Part shown: in pieces, positions 45,339-54,057 of the stretch
How the letters are laid out: every line of letters starts with the position of its first letter
How positions within the stretch are numbered: the stretch's first letter is position 1
DNA from: Polyangia bacterium
GTDB taxonomy: Bacteria; Myxococcota_A; Polyangia; Nannocystales; Nannocystaceae
Direction of reading: 5' to 3'
DNA: 64,000 nt
Assembly: GCA_030430565.1 (NCBI GenBank)
Contig: JAUIKS010000040.1
Span: 1-64,000 of the forward strand
Translations under genes and position numbers: made by a program
The notes under the pieces: model-generated
The model's database searches: none
What the model saw: the letters and a program-made list of their open reading frames with translations, nothing else
Told to the model about the DNA's origin: nothing

Positions 45339-48008
45339 ATGCTCCGCCCGCTCTTGTCGACGAACGAGCCAGCGGATCCGCGTCCTGACGAGTCCACGCG
45401 CCCAGCTCCGGACGCGACGAATTCGGCCGCGACGGTCGGAGACCCTCCCCCCGCGAGCGGGCCTTCGCGCGACCACAGCCGCGAAAACAGCCGCGAAAAA
45501 TCCCCCCAGCGCGACCCGCTCGGTCCGCGGCGCTCAGCCGCCATCGTCGCGCTCTGGTTCACGTTCGTGGCGACGCTGCTCGCCGCGCTCGTGGTCACCG
45601 AGGGCCCGCCGATCATCGGCGACATCAGCGGCCTCGTCCCCCTCGAGCACCGTCTCGTCGAGCCCGAGCTGTGGCTGCTGCTGCGCGAACGAGCGCCCCG
45701 CCCCGGCGACGACGCGGACGACGCGAAGCAGCGCGCCAGGGACGAGGAGGGAACGGCGATCGAGCGCGCTGCGGTCGCGCTCGCCGAGCAGCTCGACGAG
45801 CTTCGCGTGCCGCAGGCGCCCCCGGCCTCCGACGCCGCGGTCTGGCTCGACACGCACCGGCTCTATCTCGTGCCAGAACAAAGTCGCGAGGCGCTCGCTA
45901 CCCGCTTCCGCGAGGACGCGACGCGCCGCGCCGTCGCCGGCGTCCGCGCTCGCCTGTCGAGCCCGCTGTACGCGACCTCGGGCGAGCAGCCCCGTCGCGA
46001 TCCGCTGCAGCTGCGCGAGCTGATGGGCACGCGGCCGGGCGAGCTCGGCTTCCTCGAGGTTCGGCCCGATGACGCGGCGCGCTCGCGTGTCGTCTCGTCG
46101 ACGCTTGGATTCGAATCGACGACCGACGCGCCTCCCGAGAGCTCACCGCGGATCACCGTGGCGGGCGACCTGATCACCCGCGATCGCCGGGCGTTGTTGA
46201 TGCGCTTCCGCGTCCCGAGCGACGCCGACGCGCTCGCGCGGCTCGAGCGAGCGCTGCGCTCGCGCCTCGCGGCGGAGCCCATCGACTACGCGCTGATCGG
46301 GCACGCGCGCCGCGAGGCCAGCGCGCGCGCCTCGGTCCGCGCCCGCGCCCCGTCCCTGCTGCTCACGGCGGTCGCGCTGCTCGCCCTGCTCCTCAGCCTG
46401 ACGCTGCGATCCGTGCGCGCGGTCGCGGGCGTGCTCCTGTGCCTGGCCGGCGGGCTGCTGAGCGTGCTCGTCCTCGTCGCGCTCGCGCCCGCGCCCCTCG
46501 CCGCGCTCGCGCCCGTGTCCGCGGGCGTCGGCCTGCTCGACATCAGCCTGCTGATCTTCACCCTCGGCTTCGCCTGCGAGGGCGCGCTCCATCTCCCGCG
46601 GATCTCGACGCGCGGCTGGCCGGCGGCGCTGATCATGGCGACCGCGCTCGCCCCCCTCGCGCTCTCGCCCTACCCGGCGTGGCGCGCCTGGGCGCTGCTG
46701 TGGGCGGTGGGCATCCTCGTCAGCGCGCTCGGCCTGCGGCTCGCGCTCCCGGCGTTCTTGCAGCTCACGCGGCGCGGGTCGCTCGCGTGGCCGCGCCCGG
46801 GCGCCGGCTTCACGCTCCGCCCCACCCCGCTGCTCGGGCTGCTGCTGTGCGCCGCGACGCTCGGCGGCGCGGCGTGGTCGATGGGACAGCTCGACTTCCG
46901 CGGCGGACACCCGCTGCCGACCGCCGACGCCCGCCTGCGCGCCGACGAGTCCCGCATGACGAGCGCGTTCTTCGACCCGACGCGGCTGCTCGAGGTCCGC
47001 AGCCGCGGCGCCACGCCTGAGGAGGCGCTCGAGCGCGCCGCGCTGCGAGCCCGCGAGCTGCCGCCGCTGCTCGCCGAGCACGGCCTGATCGCCCGCGTCG
47101 ACTCCCCCGGATCGCTCGTCGCGCCGGCGCCGATGATCGCCGCGCGCCGGGAGTTCCTCGAGCAGCTCGGGCTGGGCGACGCGCTCGACCGGCTCGAGCA
47201 GGAGCTCGAGGCCAGCGGCATGCGACCCGCCGCCTTCAGCGAATTCCTCGACGCCGCGCGGGCCTACGAGCAGCCGCCCTCGGCCGCCGCCGCGCTCGCG
47301 GGGCCGCTCGGCCCGTGGATCCTGTCGTACCTCGGCGAGCGCGAGCCCGGCGAGTTCGAACTGCGCGCCCGCCTGCACCTGCGACCCCAGGACGCGAGCG
47401 CCGCCGCCACCGCCGCCGCGCTGCCCGACGACATCTACGGGCCCGCGCTCGCGGTCCGCGAGGATCGCCGCGGCTTCGACGACCAGCTCGGGCTCCTCAC
47501 CGCGGGCGGCCTCTGGCTCGGGGCGCTCTGGGTCTGGATCGGCACGCGCCGGCTCTCGACCGCCGCCGCCGCCGCGCTCGCCAGCCTGTCCGCACAGTCA
47601 TGTCTCATCGTCTCGCTGATGCTGCTGGGGCGCCCCGTCGGCCCGTACATGCTGCCCGCCTTCCTGCTCGTCGGCGCCGCCGCGATGATCGCCGGCGGGC
47701 GCGCGTGCCAGGCGATCGACGCGGGTCGACCCTTCCCGGCCAAGGGCCTCCTGCTGACCAGCGCGTGCCAGATCGCCGCGGGCCTGGCGTTGCTCATGAG
47801 CCCCGAGCCGCTGTGGCGCTCGACCGGCCTGGTGCTCGCCTGCGGCTGCGCGCTGGCCTCGGGCTTCGGCATGTTCGTGGCGCCCGGCGTGTGCGCGATC
47901 CTGCGCGGGCTCGCCGCGCGGGGCGATGACAACAACATGTCTGAAAAGACACAAAATAAACCAGCGGGCCCGCGCCCCGGTGACGACGCCGCAGGGGGCG
48001 ACGCGTGA
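45339..48008 (+). CDS. RND/MMPL-superfamily exporter
   Basis: 889 aa from ATG 45339. A 60-residue Ser/Pro/Arg-rich cytoplasmic N terminus precedes a first helix (AAIVALWFTFVATLLAALVV), a large periplasmic domain (about 90-330), a helix bundle, a second periplasmic domain and a second helix bundle, the standard RND duplication. The proton-relay region reads TLGFACEGALHL where MMPL proteins usually have G-x-x-x-D-Y, so Glu replaces Asp. It is coupled by a GTGA overlap to a LolA-like gene, a pairing seen in lipid and aryl-polyene export. The cargo is unknown. Confidence 0.82.
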   Translation: MLRPLLSTNEPADPRPDESTRPAPDATNSAATVGDPPPASGPSRDHSRENSREKSPQRDPLGPRRSAAIVALWFTFVATLLAALVVTEGPPIIGDISGLVPLEHRLVEPELWLLLRERAPRPGDDADDAKQRARDEEGTAIERAAVALAEQLDELRVPQAPPASDAAVWLDTHRLYLVPEQSREALATRFREDATRRAVAGVRARLSSPLYATSGEQPRRDPLQLRELMGTRPGELGFLEVRPDDAARSRVVSSTLGFESTTDAPPESSPRITVAGDLITRDRRALLMRFRVPSDADALARLERALRSRLAAEPIDYALIGHARREASARASVRARAPSLLLTAVALLALLLSLTLRSVRAVAGVLLCLAGGLLSVLVLVALAPAPLAALAPVSAGVGLLDISLLIFTLGFACEGALHLPRISTRGWPAALIMATALAPLALSPYPAWRAWALLWAVGILVSALGLRLALPAFLQLTRRGSLAWPRPGAGFTLRPTPLLGLLLCAATLGGAAWSMGQLDFRGGHPLPTADARLRADESRMTSAFFDPTRLLEVRSRGATPEEALERAALRARELPPLLAEHGLIARVDSPGSLVAPAPMIAARREFLEQLGLGDALDRLEQELEASGMRPAAFSEFLDAARAYEQPPSAAAALAGPLGPWILSYLGEREPGEFELRARLHLRPQDASAAATAAALPDDIYGPALAVREDRRGFDDQLGLLTAGGLWLGALWVWIGTRRLSTAAAAALASLSAQSCLIVSLMLLGRPVGPYMLPAFLLVGAAAMIAGGRACQAIDAGRPFPAKGLLLTSACQIAAGLALLMSPEPLWRSTGLVLACGCALASGFGMFVAPGVCAILRGLAARGDDNNMSEKTQNKPAGPRPGDDAAGGDA

Positions 48009-48766
48009 TCGGGCGCAGACGGTGGATCGGCGGCGCGCTCGGGCTCTGTCTCGGCGTGGGCCTCGGGCGAGCGCGCGACGCCCTCGCGGCGCCGGCCGAG
48101 CGCGCGACCGACGAGCCGGCCTCGATCTACGAGCGCTTCCCCGAGAAGACGGCGAGGCGCCTGCGCAACCGCGTCGAGCTGTGGCGCGGCTTCGCGGCCC
48201 GGACCCAGAGCCTGCGCGCGCGCTACACCCTCACCCGCCGCTCCTCGCTGCTCGTCGACCCGCTCGTCGTCACCGGCACGCTCGCCTTCGTCGCGCCCGC
48301 GCGCCTCGTCCTCCGCGACGACGCGCACACCGGCTCGACGACGCGGATCGACGGCGACGCGGTGGTGATCAGGCCCAACGACCGCGAGCTCCCCGAGACC
48401 GTCGCCGGCTCCGACGCGCCGGCGCTCGCGTGGCTGCGCGCCCGCCTGATGACCCTGGTCGCGCCGCCGCCCGGGGACAATGACCCTGAGCTCGCCGCCC
48501 GCGCCCTGCTCCGCGGCTGCGAGGTCTCGATCCCGCGGGGCAGCGGCATGCAGCTGCTCCTGACGCCGCGCGCGGGCGCCTCGGGGGCCGCGATCTCGCG
48601 AACGATCCGCAGCCTCCGGGTGCGCCTCGAGCCGACCACCGGCGCGGTCCAGCTGCTCGAGCTCGAGGAGACTTTGGGCGACCGCGTCGTCATGGAGTTC
48701 GGCCAGCACCAGCAAAACCTCGACGCCGACGTGCTCCGCGGGCTGCTGGAGGACGCGGCTCGCTGA
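48005..48766 (+). CDS. LolA-like lipoprotein/lipid carrier
   Basis: 253 aa from a GTG at 48005 that overlaps the exporter stop. Twin-Arg-like or Sec signal (GRRRWIGGALGLCLGVGLG). The domain has the LolA/LolB-like pattern: an early RYTLTRRSSLLVDPLVV then VTGTLAFVAPARLVLR, and a C-terminal RVRLEPTTGAVQLLELEE. Stand-alone LolA-like proteins next to MMPL exporters carry lipids or lipid-like products across the periplasm rather than lipoproteins. The partner here is presumably the upstream exporter. Confidence 0.78.
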   Translation: MIGRRRWIGGALGLCLGVGLGRARDALAAPAERATDEPASIYERFPEKTARRLRNRVELWRGFAARTQSLRARYTLTRRSSLLVDPLVVTGTLAFVAPARLVLRDDAHTGSTTRIDGDAVVIRPNDRELPETVAGSDAPALAWLRARLMTLVAPPPGDNDPELAARALLRGCEVSIPRGSGMQLLLTPRAGASGAAISRTIRSLRVRLEPTTGAVQLLELEETLGDRVVMEFGQHQQNLDADVLRGLLEDAAR

Positions 48767-48872
48767 GATCGCTAGTCCAAGCGGCGCGCGAGCGCGCCCG
48801 CGCGGCAAATCGCCGCACCCGCGCGCGCGCAAGGCCGCGCGGTTCTCGGGTACAGTCACGCGAGAGCACGTC

Positions 48873-49751
48873 ATGTCACGACCGCGAATCCCACGACGCT
48901 CTGAGCTTCTGCTCGGCCTGACGCTCGCGCTTGCCGGCTGCCTCGGCGAGCCCGGCGAGGAGACCCTCAGCCTGCGCTTTGTCGCCCAGGTCAACGGTCA
49001 GGCCTTCGACTGCGAGGGCGTCTACGAGGGCGTGGGCGCCTCCGGCTCGCAGCTGCGGCCCAAGGACCTGCGCATGTACGTGCACGACGTGACGCTCGTG
49101 CGCGCGGGGGGCGAGCGCGTCGCGCTCGCGCTGACGCCCGACGGGCGCTGGCAGAGCGACACGATCGCGCTGCTCGATTTTGAGCGACGCGCCGGCGAGT
49201 GCCAAAACGGCACCGACGAGACCAACGAGCTCGTGATCGGCACCGCGCCCAAGCACGACGACTACACCGGCCTCGAGTTCACGGTCGGCGTGCCGCTCGA
49301 GCAGAACCACCTCGACATCGCGACCGCCGAGGCGCCGCTCAACATCTCGGGCATGTACTGGGAGTGGGAGCGCGGCTACCGGTTTTTGCGCGTCGACGTG
49401 TCGACGCCGGCCAACGAGCAGTACAACCTCCACGTCGGCTCGACCGGCTGCGCCGGCGCCCCCGCCGAGGGCTTCACCTGCAACCACCAAAACCTCGTCA
49501 CGGTCGCGCTCGACGGCTTCGACCCGCGCGCCGACGCGGTGGTCTTCGAGCTCGGCGAGCTGCTCGCGGGCTCCGACCTCGACCTCGTCAACGACAAGGA
49601 CGTCGATCCTGTCCCCGGGTGCATGAGCGGCCTCGACGACCCGCAGTGCCCCGCGCTATTCGCCCCGCTCGGGATCTCCTTCGCCGGCGTCGGCCCGGCC
49701 GATGACCCGCAGCGAGTGTTCGGCGTCGCGCCCGGGGGCGCGGCGCTGTGA
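48873..49751 (+). CDS. mbnP: MbnP family metal-binding lipoprotein
   Basis: 292 aa. Signal peptide with lipobox LALAGC. It follows the MbnP pattern: VNGQAFDCEGVYEGVG, then LRPKDLRMYVHDVTLV, a paired-Cys layout (Cys47, 110, 193, 203, 250, 259) and MYWEWERGYRF with Trp163 and Trp165. In characterised MbnP a Trp of this region is converted to kynurenine by MbnH, and the protein binds copper. The mbnH-like gene follows with a GTGA overlap, so function as the substrate of that enzyme is well supported. No methanobactin peptide gene is present. Confidence 0.88.
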   Translation: MSRPRIPRRSELLLGLTLALAGCLGEPGEETLSLRFVAQVNGQAFDCEGVYEGVGASGSQLRPKDLRMYVHDVTLVRAGGERVALALTPDGRWQSDTIALLDFERRAGECQNGTDETNELVIGTAPKHDDYTGLEFTVGVPLEQNHLDIATAEAPLNISGMYWEWERGYRFLRVDVSTPANEQYNLHVGSTGCAGAPAEGFTCNHQNLVTVALDGFDPRADAVVFELGELLAGSDLDLVNDKDVDPVPGCMSGLDDPQCPALFAPLGISFAGVGPADDPQRVFGVAPGGAAL

Positions 49752-50920
49752 CCCGCCGTGCTCGCCGCGCGGGCGCCAGCCTGCTCGCGCTCGCGCTCGC
49801 GCTCCCAGCCTGCGGCGACGACGGCGGCGAGACCGACAGCGAGACCGACACCGACGGCGACGTCCCCAACTATGACTGGGGCCTGCCCGAGTGGTACCCG
49901 ATCCCGGCTGTCCCCGAGGACAACCCGATGAGCGCCGAGAAAGTCGAGCTCGGCCGCCACCTGTTCTACGACGAGCGGCTCTCGGGCAACGGCGCCATGT
50001 CTTGCGCGAGCTGCCACGAGCAGGCGCGCTCCTTCGCCGACGGCCTCGTCACGCCCGAGGGCTCGACCGGCGACCCCGTGCCCAAGAACTCCATGCAGCT
50101 GGCCGGCGCGGCGCTGTTCGCCACCTACACCTGGTCCAACCTCAAGATGGAGACCTTCGAGCAGCAGATGCTCACGCCGATGTTCGGGGTCGCGCCGGTC
50201 GAGCTCGGCATGACGGACCGAGAGGACGAGATCCTCCAGCGCTTCAAGGACGACGCGAGCTACCAGGCGCTGTTCCAGGACGCCTTCCCCGAGGACCCCG
50301 ACCCCTACACGATCGACAACGTCATCAAGGCGATCGCCAGCTTCGAGCGCACGCTGCTCTCGTACCGCTCGCCCTACGACCGCTACATCTACGAGGGCGA
50401 CGACAGCGAGTTCCCCGAGGCCGCCAAGCGCGGCATGGCGCTGTTCTTTGAGGAGAAGTTCGAGTGCTACCACTGCCACTCGGGCATCAACTTCACGACC
50501 TCGTTCTTCTCCTCGAGCTCCGGGCAGCGCGAGCTCGACTTCCAGAACATCGGCCTCTACAACCTCGACGACGAGGGCGCCTACCCGCCCGCGGTCCCGG
50601 GGCTCTACGAGCACACCGAGAACCCCAGCGACAAGGGCAAGTTCCGCCCGCCCTCGCTGCGCAACATCGAGCTCACCGCGCCCTACATGCACGACGGCAG
50701 CGTCGAGACGCTCGACGAGGTGCTCGAGCACTACGCGGCCGGCGGCCGCCTGATCGAGGACGGGCCGCACGCCGGCGACGGGCGCCTCAACCCCAACAAG
50801 AGCGAATTCGTCCGCGGCTACGAGATGAGCGACGGGGAGCGAGCCGACATGCTCGCGTTCCTCAAGACGCTCACCGACACCGCCTTCGTCAGCGACCCAC
50901 GCTTCGCTAGCCCGTTTTAG
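49748..50920 (+). CDS. mbnH: MbnH family di-heme enzyme (MauG-related)
   Basis: 390 aa from a GTG at 49748 inside the mbnP stop. Lipobox-like LALALPAC and a short Asp/Thr tether. Two c-heme sites: CASCHEQ (Cys86-His90) and CYHCHSG near residue 239, in the order found in MauG and bacterial di-heme peroxidases. Other conserved parts include FADGLVTPEGSTGD and PPSLRNIELTAPYMHDG. Expected to oxidise a Trp in its MbnP partner with peroxide. Heme loading requires the cytochrome c maturation system elsewhere. Confidence 0.9.
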   Translation: MTRRARRAGASLLALALALPACGDDGGETDSETDTDGDVPNYDWGLPEWYPIPAVPEDNPMSAEKVELGRHLFYDERLSGNGAMSCASCHEQARSFADGLVTPEGSTGDPVPKNSMQLAGAALFATYTWSNLKMETFEQQMLTPMFGVAPVELGMTDREDEILQRFKDDASYQALFQDAFPEDPDPYTIDNVIKAIASFERTLLSYRSPYDRYIYEGDDSEFPEAAKRGMALFFEEKFECYHCHSGINFTTSFFSSSSGQRELDFQNIGLYNLDDEGAYPPAVPGLYEHTENPSDKGKFRPPSLRNIELTAPYMHDGSVETLDEVLEHYAAGGRLIEDGPHAGDGRLNPNKSEFVRGYEMSDGERADMLAFLKTLTDTAFVSDPRFASPF

Positions 50921-50948
50921 CGCGCGAGCGCGCTGCTATCCTGCGGCC

Positions 50949-52454
50949 GTGCGCGCCGCTCAGACTATCTCTTTGGTCATGTTGTCGAGCGCGCTCGCCT
51001 GCGCGCCCTCCGAGCCGCCCCCGCAGCCCGCCGACCCGCCGAGCGCAGCCCGGCCGCCCGCCGACCTGCCGCCCGCCGACCCGCCCGCGCGGGCGCCCGA
51101 GGACGACGAGGCCACCGTGACCGCGCTCCCCCTCGCGGCCGCCCCGCTCGCGCTCGCCTGGGAGCAGGCGGACCCCTCAGACGCCGGCTGGCCGATGATC
51201 TCGCGGGCCGGCGACGGCGCGAGCGCGGGGATCCTGCGGATCGAGGACGGCGCGATCGTCCGCCGGCGCGCGGACACCGGCGCGGTCGACTGGCGCGTGG
51301 ACCAGCCCGACGACATCCGCTGGCACGAGCTCGCCCCCGGCCCCGAGTTCATCCTCGCGACCGGCAGCTCGACGCGCGCCCCCGACAAGACCCAGCTCGC
51401 CGGCTTCGCGGTCGCGCCCGGGACCGAGGCGAGGCTGGTCTGGCGCCAGGCCCTGGACGAATCGATCAAGCTCCACCGGGCGCCCGACGGCGCCACCGTG
51501 CTCGAGCGCGCGCCGGGCTGCCGCACGCGCGCGATCGATCCGAGCAGCGGTCGCTCGCTCGCGGGCGACCATGAGTACCGCGGCCTGCGATTCGAACGCC
51601 GCCCGCTCCGCGGCGGTCGACCACACTCGAGCTGCCGCCCGGCCGCGCGCCCGCTCGCGCGCGGCCTCATCCGCGCGCGCGGCCGAAGCGGCCTCGTCCG
51701 CGCGGAGTCCTGGTCCCGCGGGCGCGTCGCGTGGAGCGAGGACTTCATCCACGACATGACCTTTGGAGCAGACAAGCACTCGTGGATCGCCGGGCGCGCC
51801 CACGACGGCGTCGCGCTGGTCGGCGCCGGGGATGTCAGCCGCCCGCGCTGGCGCCAGCGCTGGACGCCCGACGAGGCCTGCGAAGGCGACGAGCTCCCGA
51901 CCGTCCGCGCCGCGGTGGTACACGCGCGGGTCTACCCGCTCGCGCGCCAGTGCGGGCGCGCGCGCCTCTACGACCCCGAGACCGGCGCGCCGAGCTGGAC
52001 TCGAGCGAGTCCCGCGATCCCGCTGATCGAGGGCGAGTCCTCCGGCGACGGCCCGCTGCTGCTGCCCTCGTACCGCGCGATCGAGGTGCAGTGGTTCTCC
52101 CTCGACGGCCAGCCCGGTCACCTGCTGAAGGTCGCGCCCGGCGTCCGCGAGCACTACGCGCTGCCCGGCGGGCTGCTGCTCGTCTCCGACGAGGGCCTGC
52201 GCTTTGAGCCATCCTCCCAGCAGGGGCCGCGCTGGAGCCTCGCGCTCAACCGCTCCAACCTCGCCAGCGACGGCGAGCGCTGGATCGTCGCGCAGGACCG
52301 CCAGGAGCCGCGCGGCCAGCTCCTCGTCGACGCCCGCGCGGGCGCGGTCGTCGGCTCGATCGCCAACGCCTACGTCATCGGCTTCGCGGGCGACTACCTG
52401 ATCCTGCGCCGCGCCGAGGGCTCAGCGCTGCTCGCCGTGCGCCTGCCCGAGTGA
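50949..52454 (+). CDS. PQQ-like propeller lipoprotein, unknown function
   Basis: 501 aa from a GTG at 50949. Lipobox LSSALAC, a Pro/Ala-rich tether (residues about 20-52), and blades resembling outer-membrane PQQ-repeat propellers: ADTGAVDWRVDQPDDIRW, and YDPETGAPSWTR with GGLLLVSDEGLRFEP. A stretch around 215-245 is Arg-rich and lacks the blade pattern. It follows mbnH by 28 bp on the same strand and may belong to that operon. Function unknown; a scaffold role would fit. Confidence 0.7.
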   Translation: MRAAQTISLVMLSSALACAPSEPPPQPADPPSAARPPADLPPADPPARAPEDDEATVTALPLAAAPLALAWEQADPSDAGWPMISRAGDGASAGILRIEDGAIVRRRADTGAVDWRVDQPDDIRWHELAPGPEFILATGSSTRAPDKTQLAGFAVAPGTEARLVWRQALDESIKLHRAPDGATVLERAPGCRTRAIDPSSGRSLAGDHEYRGLRFERRPLRGGRPHSSCRPAARPLARGLIRARGRSGLVRAESWSRGRVAWSEDFIHDMTFGADKHSWIAGRAHDGVALVGAGDVSRPRWRQRWTPDEACEGDELPTVRAAVVHARVYPLARQCGRARLYDPETGAPSWTRASPAIPLIEGESSGDGPLLLPSYRAIEVQWFSLDGQPGHLLKVAPGVREHYALPGGLLLVSDEGLRFEPSSQQGPRWSLALNRSNLASDGERWIVAQDRQEPRGQLLVDARAGAVVGSIANAYVIGFAGDYLILRRAEGSALLAVRLPE

Positions 52455-52467
52455 CCGCCGCTCTCGC

Positions 52468-53214
52468 TCAGAACCAGCGCTTGCGGCTGTAGCGATCGTT
52501 GCGCCACGGGTGCGCCGAATTGGAGTAGCCGCTCTGCTCCCAAAAGCCCGGGCGGTCGACCGTCATGAACTCGATCCGCTGGATCCACTTGGCGCCCTTC
52601 CAGGCGTAGAGCTGCGGCGTGATCACCCGGACCGGGCCGCCGTGCATGTCGGGCAGCGGTCGCCCGTTCACCGTGTGGGCGAGCAGCACGTCCGGCTTCA
52701 AGGCCTCCTCAAGGGGCAGGTTGGTCGTGTAGCCGTCGTAGCCGTGGCACATCACGTGGGTCGCCTCGTCGCTGGGCTGGACCAGCGCCGCGATCTCCGA
52801 GAAGCGGACGCCGCCCCACACGAGATCCATCTTCGACCAGCCGGTCACGCAGTGAAAATCGCTGGTGTCGACGACCTGCGGCAGCTGCTTCGAAAACCGC
52901 TCCCACCCGATGGTCTGCGGCTCCGCGCACGCGCCGTCGACGACCAGCTCCCAGTCCTCCGGCTTGAGCAGGATCTTGCGACCGAGGTCCAGCACCGGCC
53001 ACTTCTGGGTCTCGCGCTGATCGACCGGCAGCTTCGGCATCCCGTGACGATTCGTCGGCCCGCTGCCCTGGGGTTCGCTGTCCGCGACCGCCGGGGTCGC
53101 GCGCATCCGCGCCTCGAAGCGCGCCTTCAGCCGCATCCGCGACGTGACGACGCGCTCGAGCTTGCGCGCGGACTCGGTAGCCTGGAGGTCGTGTTTGCCG
53201 CTCTCGTCGCTCAC
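52468..53214 (-). CDS. Sulfite-oxidase-like molybdopterin enzyme, cytosolic
   Basis: 248 aa from a GTG at 53214; the longer upstream frame is low complexity. It has the oxidoreductase molybdopterin fold: DFHCVTGWSKMDLVWGGV, in which the Cys of HCVTGW is the molybdenum ligand, GYTTNLPLE, HGGPVRVITPQLYAWK and a C-terminal RPGFWEQSGYSNSAHPWR. This matches short sulfite-oxidase-like proteins of the YuiH type. No Tat signal or haem domain is seen. Electron partner and substrate are unknown. Confidence 0.87.
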   Translation of the reverse strand: MSDESGKHDLQATESARKLERVVTSRMRLKARFEARMRATPAVADSEPQGSGPTNRHGMPKLPVDQRETQKWPVLDLGRKILLKPEDWELVVDGACAEPQTIGWERFSKQLPQVVDTSDFHCVTGWSKMDLVWGGVRFSEIAALVQPSDEATHVMCHGYDGYTTNLPLEEALKPDVLLAHTVNGRPLPDMHGGPVRVITPQLYAWKGAKWIQRIEFMTVDRPGFWEQSGYSNSAHPWRNDRYSRKRWF

Positions 53215-53269
53215 GTCGCTCGAGCCTAGCAGCCCTCGACCCCGCGTCGATCCGGGTACAATCGCGCCC

Positions 53270-54001
53270 ATGCTGCTCCGGCCACGCTCCCTCGCGCTCT
53301 TGATGACGACCGCCCTGCTCACGACCGCAGGCTGCGAGGCCAAGCCGGAGGCGAGCGCGTCGAAGGAGGCCGCGAAGACCCCCGCCGCCGAGCAAGACCC
53401 CGAGAAGACCGCCGACAGCGCGGCTGAGGAGCCGCCGCCCCCGCCGATCGGCAAGCCGATCCCGGTCGCCGACCAGCTCGCGCACCTCGGCGAGGACCGC
53501 ACCATCGCGCGCGACTACCGAGCGAACAAGCTCGGCGACACGCTCGCGCGTGAGCAGTTCCTGCTCGTCGACCCCAAAAACCCCGCCGACACCCGCGAGG
53601 CCCACTACTTCCTGTTCACCGGCGAGCTCGAGACGCCCGCGAGCTTCGACGCGCTCAAGACCCTGCGCACGGGCGCCGACGCGCCGCAGCACTTCCTGCT
53701 CGGGGGCGAGGACGCCGAGCGGCCGGCGATCTTCCGCGAGGTCAAGCCCGGCACGTACACCGCCTGCGCCGTCGTCGGGCCCGTCGAGGATCCCGCGCGC
53801 AAGGCCGCGCTGGCGGCCTCGACCGCGAAGCTCAAGGCCGACATGAAGGCGACCGGCAAGTCGATGGCGGAGGCGCTGAAGGACCAGGACCGCAGCGCGA
53901 TCCCCGAGGCCCCGCCGATCGACTGGAGCGCGCACAAGGTCCGCTGCGCGTCGGTCGAGGTCACGAGCGCGCCCGAGAGCCGCGTGCTCGCGCTGCCCTG
54001 A
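53270..54001 (+). CDS. Lipoprotein, unknown function
   Basis: 243 aa from ATG 53270. Signal peptide with lipobox LTTAGC, then a charged Ala/Glu/Lys/Pro tether to about residue 60. The mature domain begins near IPVADQLAHLGEDR and includes EAHYFLFTGELETPASFDAL and GTYTACAVVGPVEDP. Two cysteines at about residues 167 and 225 could pair. I do not recognise the family. Divergent from the molybdopterin enzyme gene, with 55 bp between their starts. Confidence 0.75.
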   Translation: MLLRPRSLALLMTTALLTTAGCEAKPEASASKEAAKTPAAEQDPEKTADSAAEEPPPPPIGKPIPVADQLAHLGEDRTIARDYRANKLGDTLAREQFLLVDPKNPADTREAHYFLFTGELETPASFDALKTLRTGADAPQHFLLGGEDAERPAIFREVKPGTYTACAVVGPVEDPARKAALAASTAKLKADMKATGKSMAEALKDQDRSAIPEAPPIDWSAHKVRCASVEVTSAPESRVLALP

Positions 54002-54026
54002 GCGTAGGCGCCGGGCGCTCGAAAAG

Positions 54027-54046
54027 ACATGCTCGATCGAGCATGT
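54027..54046. promoter_or_regulatory. 20-bp perfect palindrome upstream of the AgmX-like gene
   Basis: ACATGCTCGATCGAGCATGT is identical to its reverse complement. It lies 11 bp before ATG 54058 of the next gene; an alternative ATG at 54043 is inside it. It starts 25 bp after the stop of the upstream lipoprotein. Best reading is an operator for a dimeric regulator. An RNA hairpin with a 4-nt loop would also hide the ribosome binding region. Confidence 0.55.
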
Positions 54047-54057
54047 ACCATCGGTCT

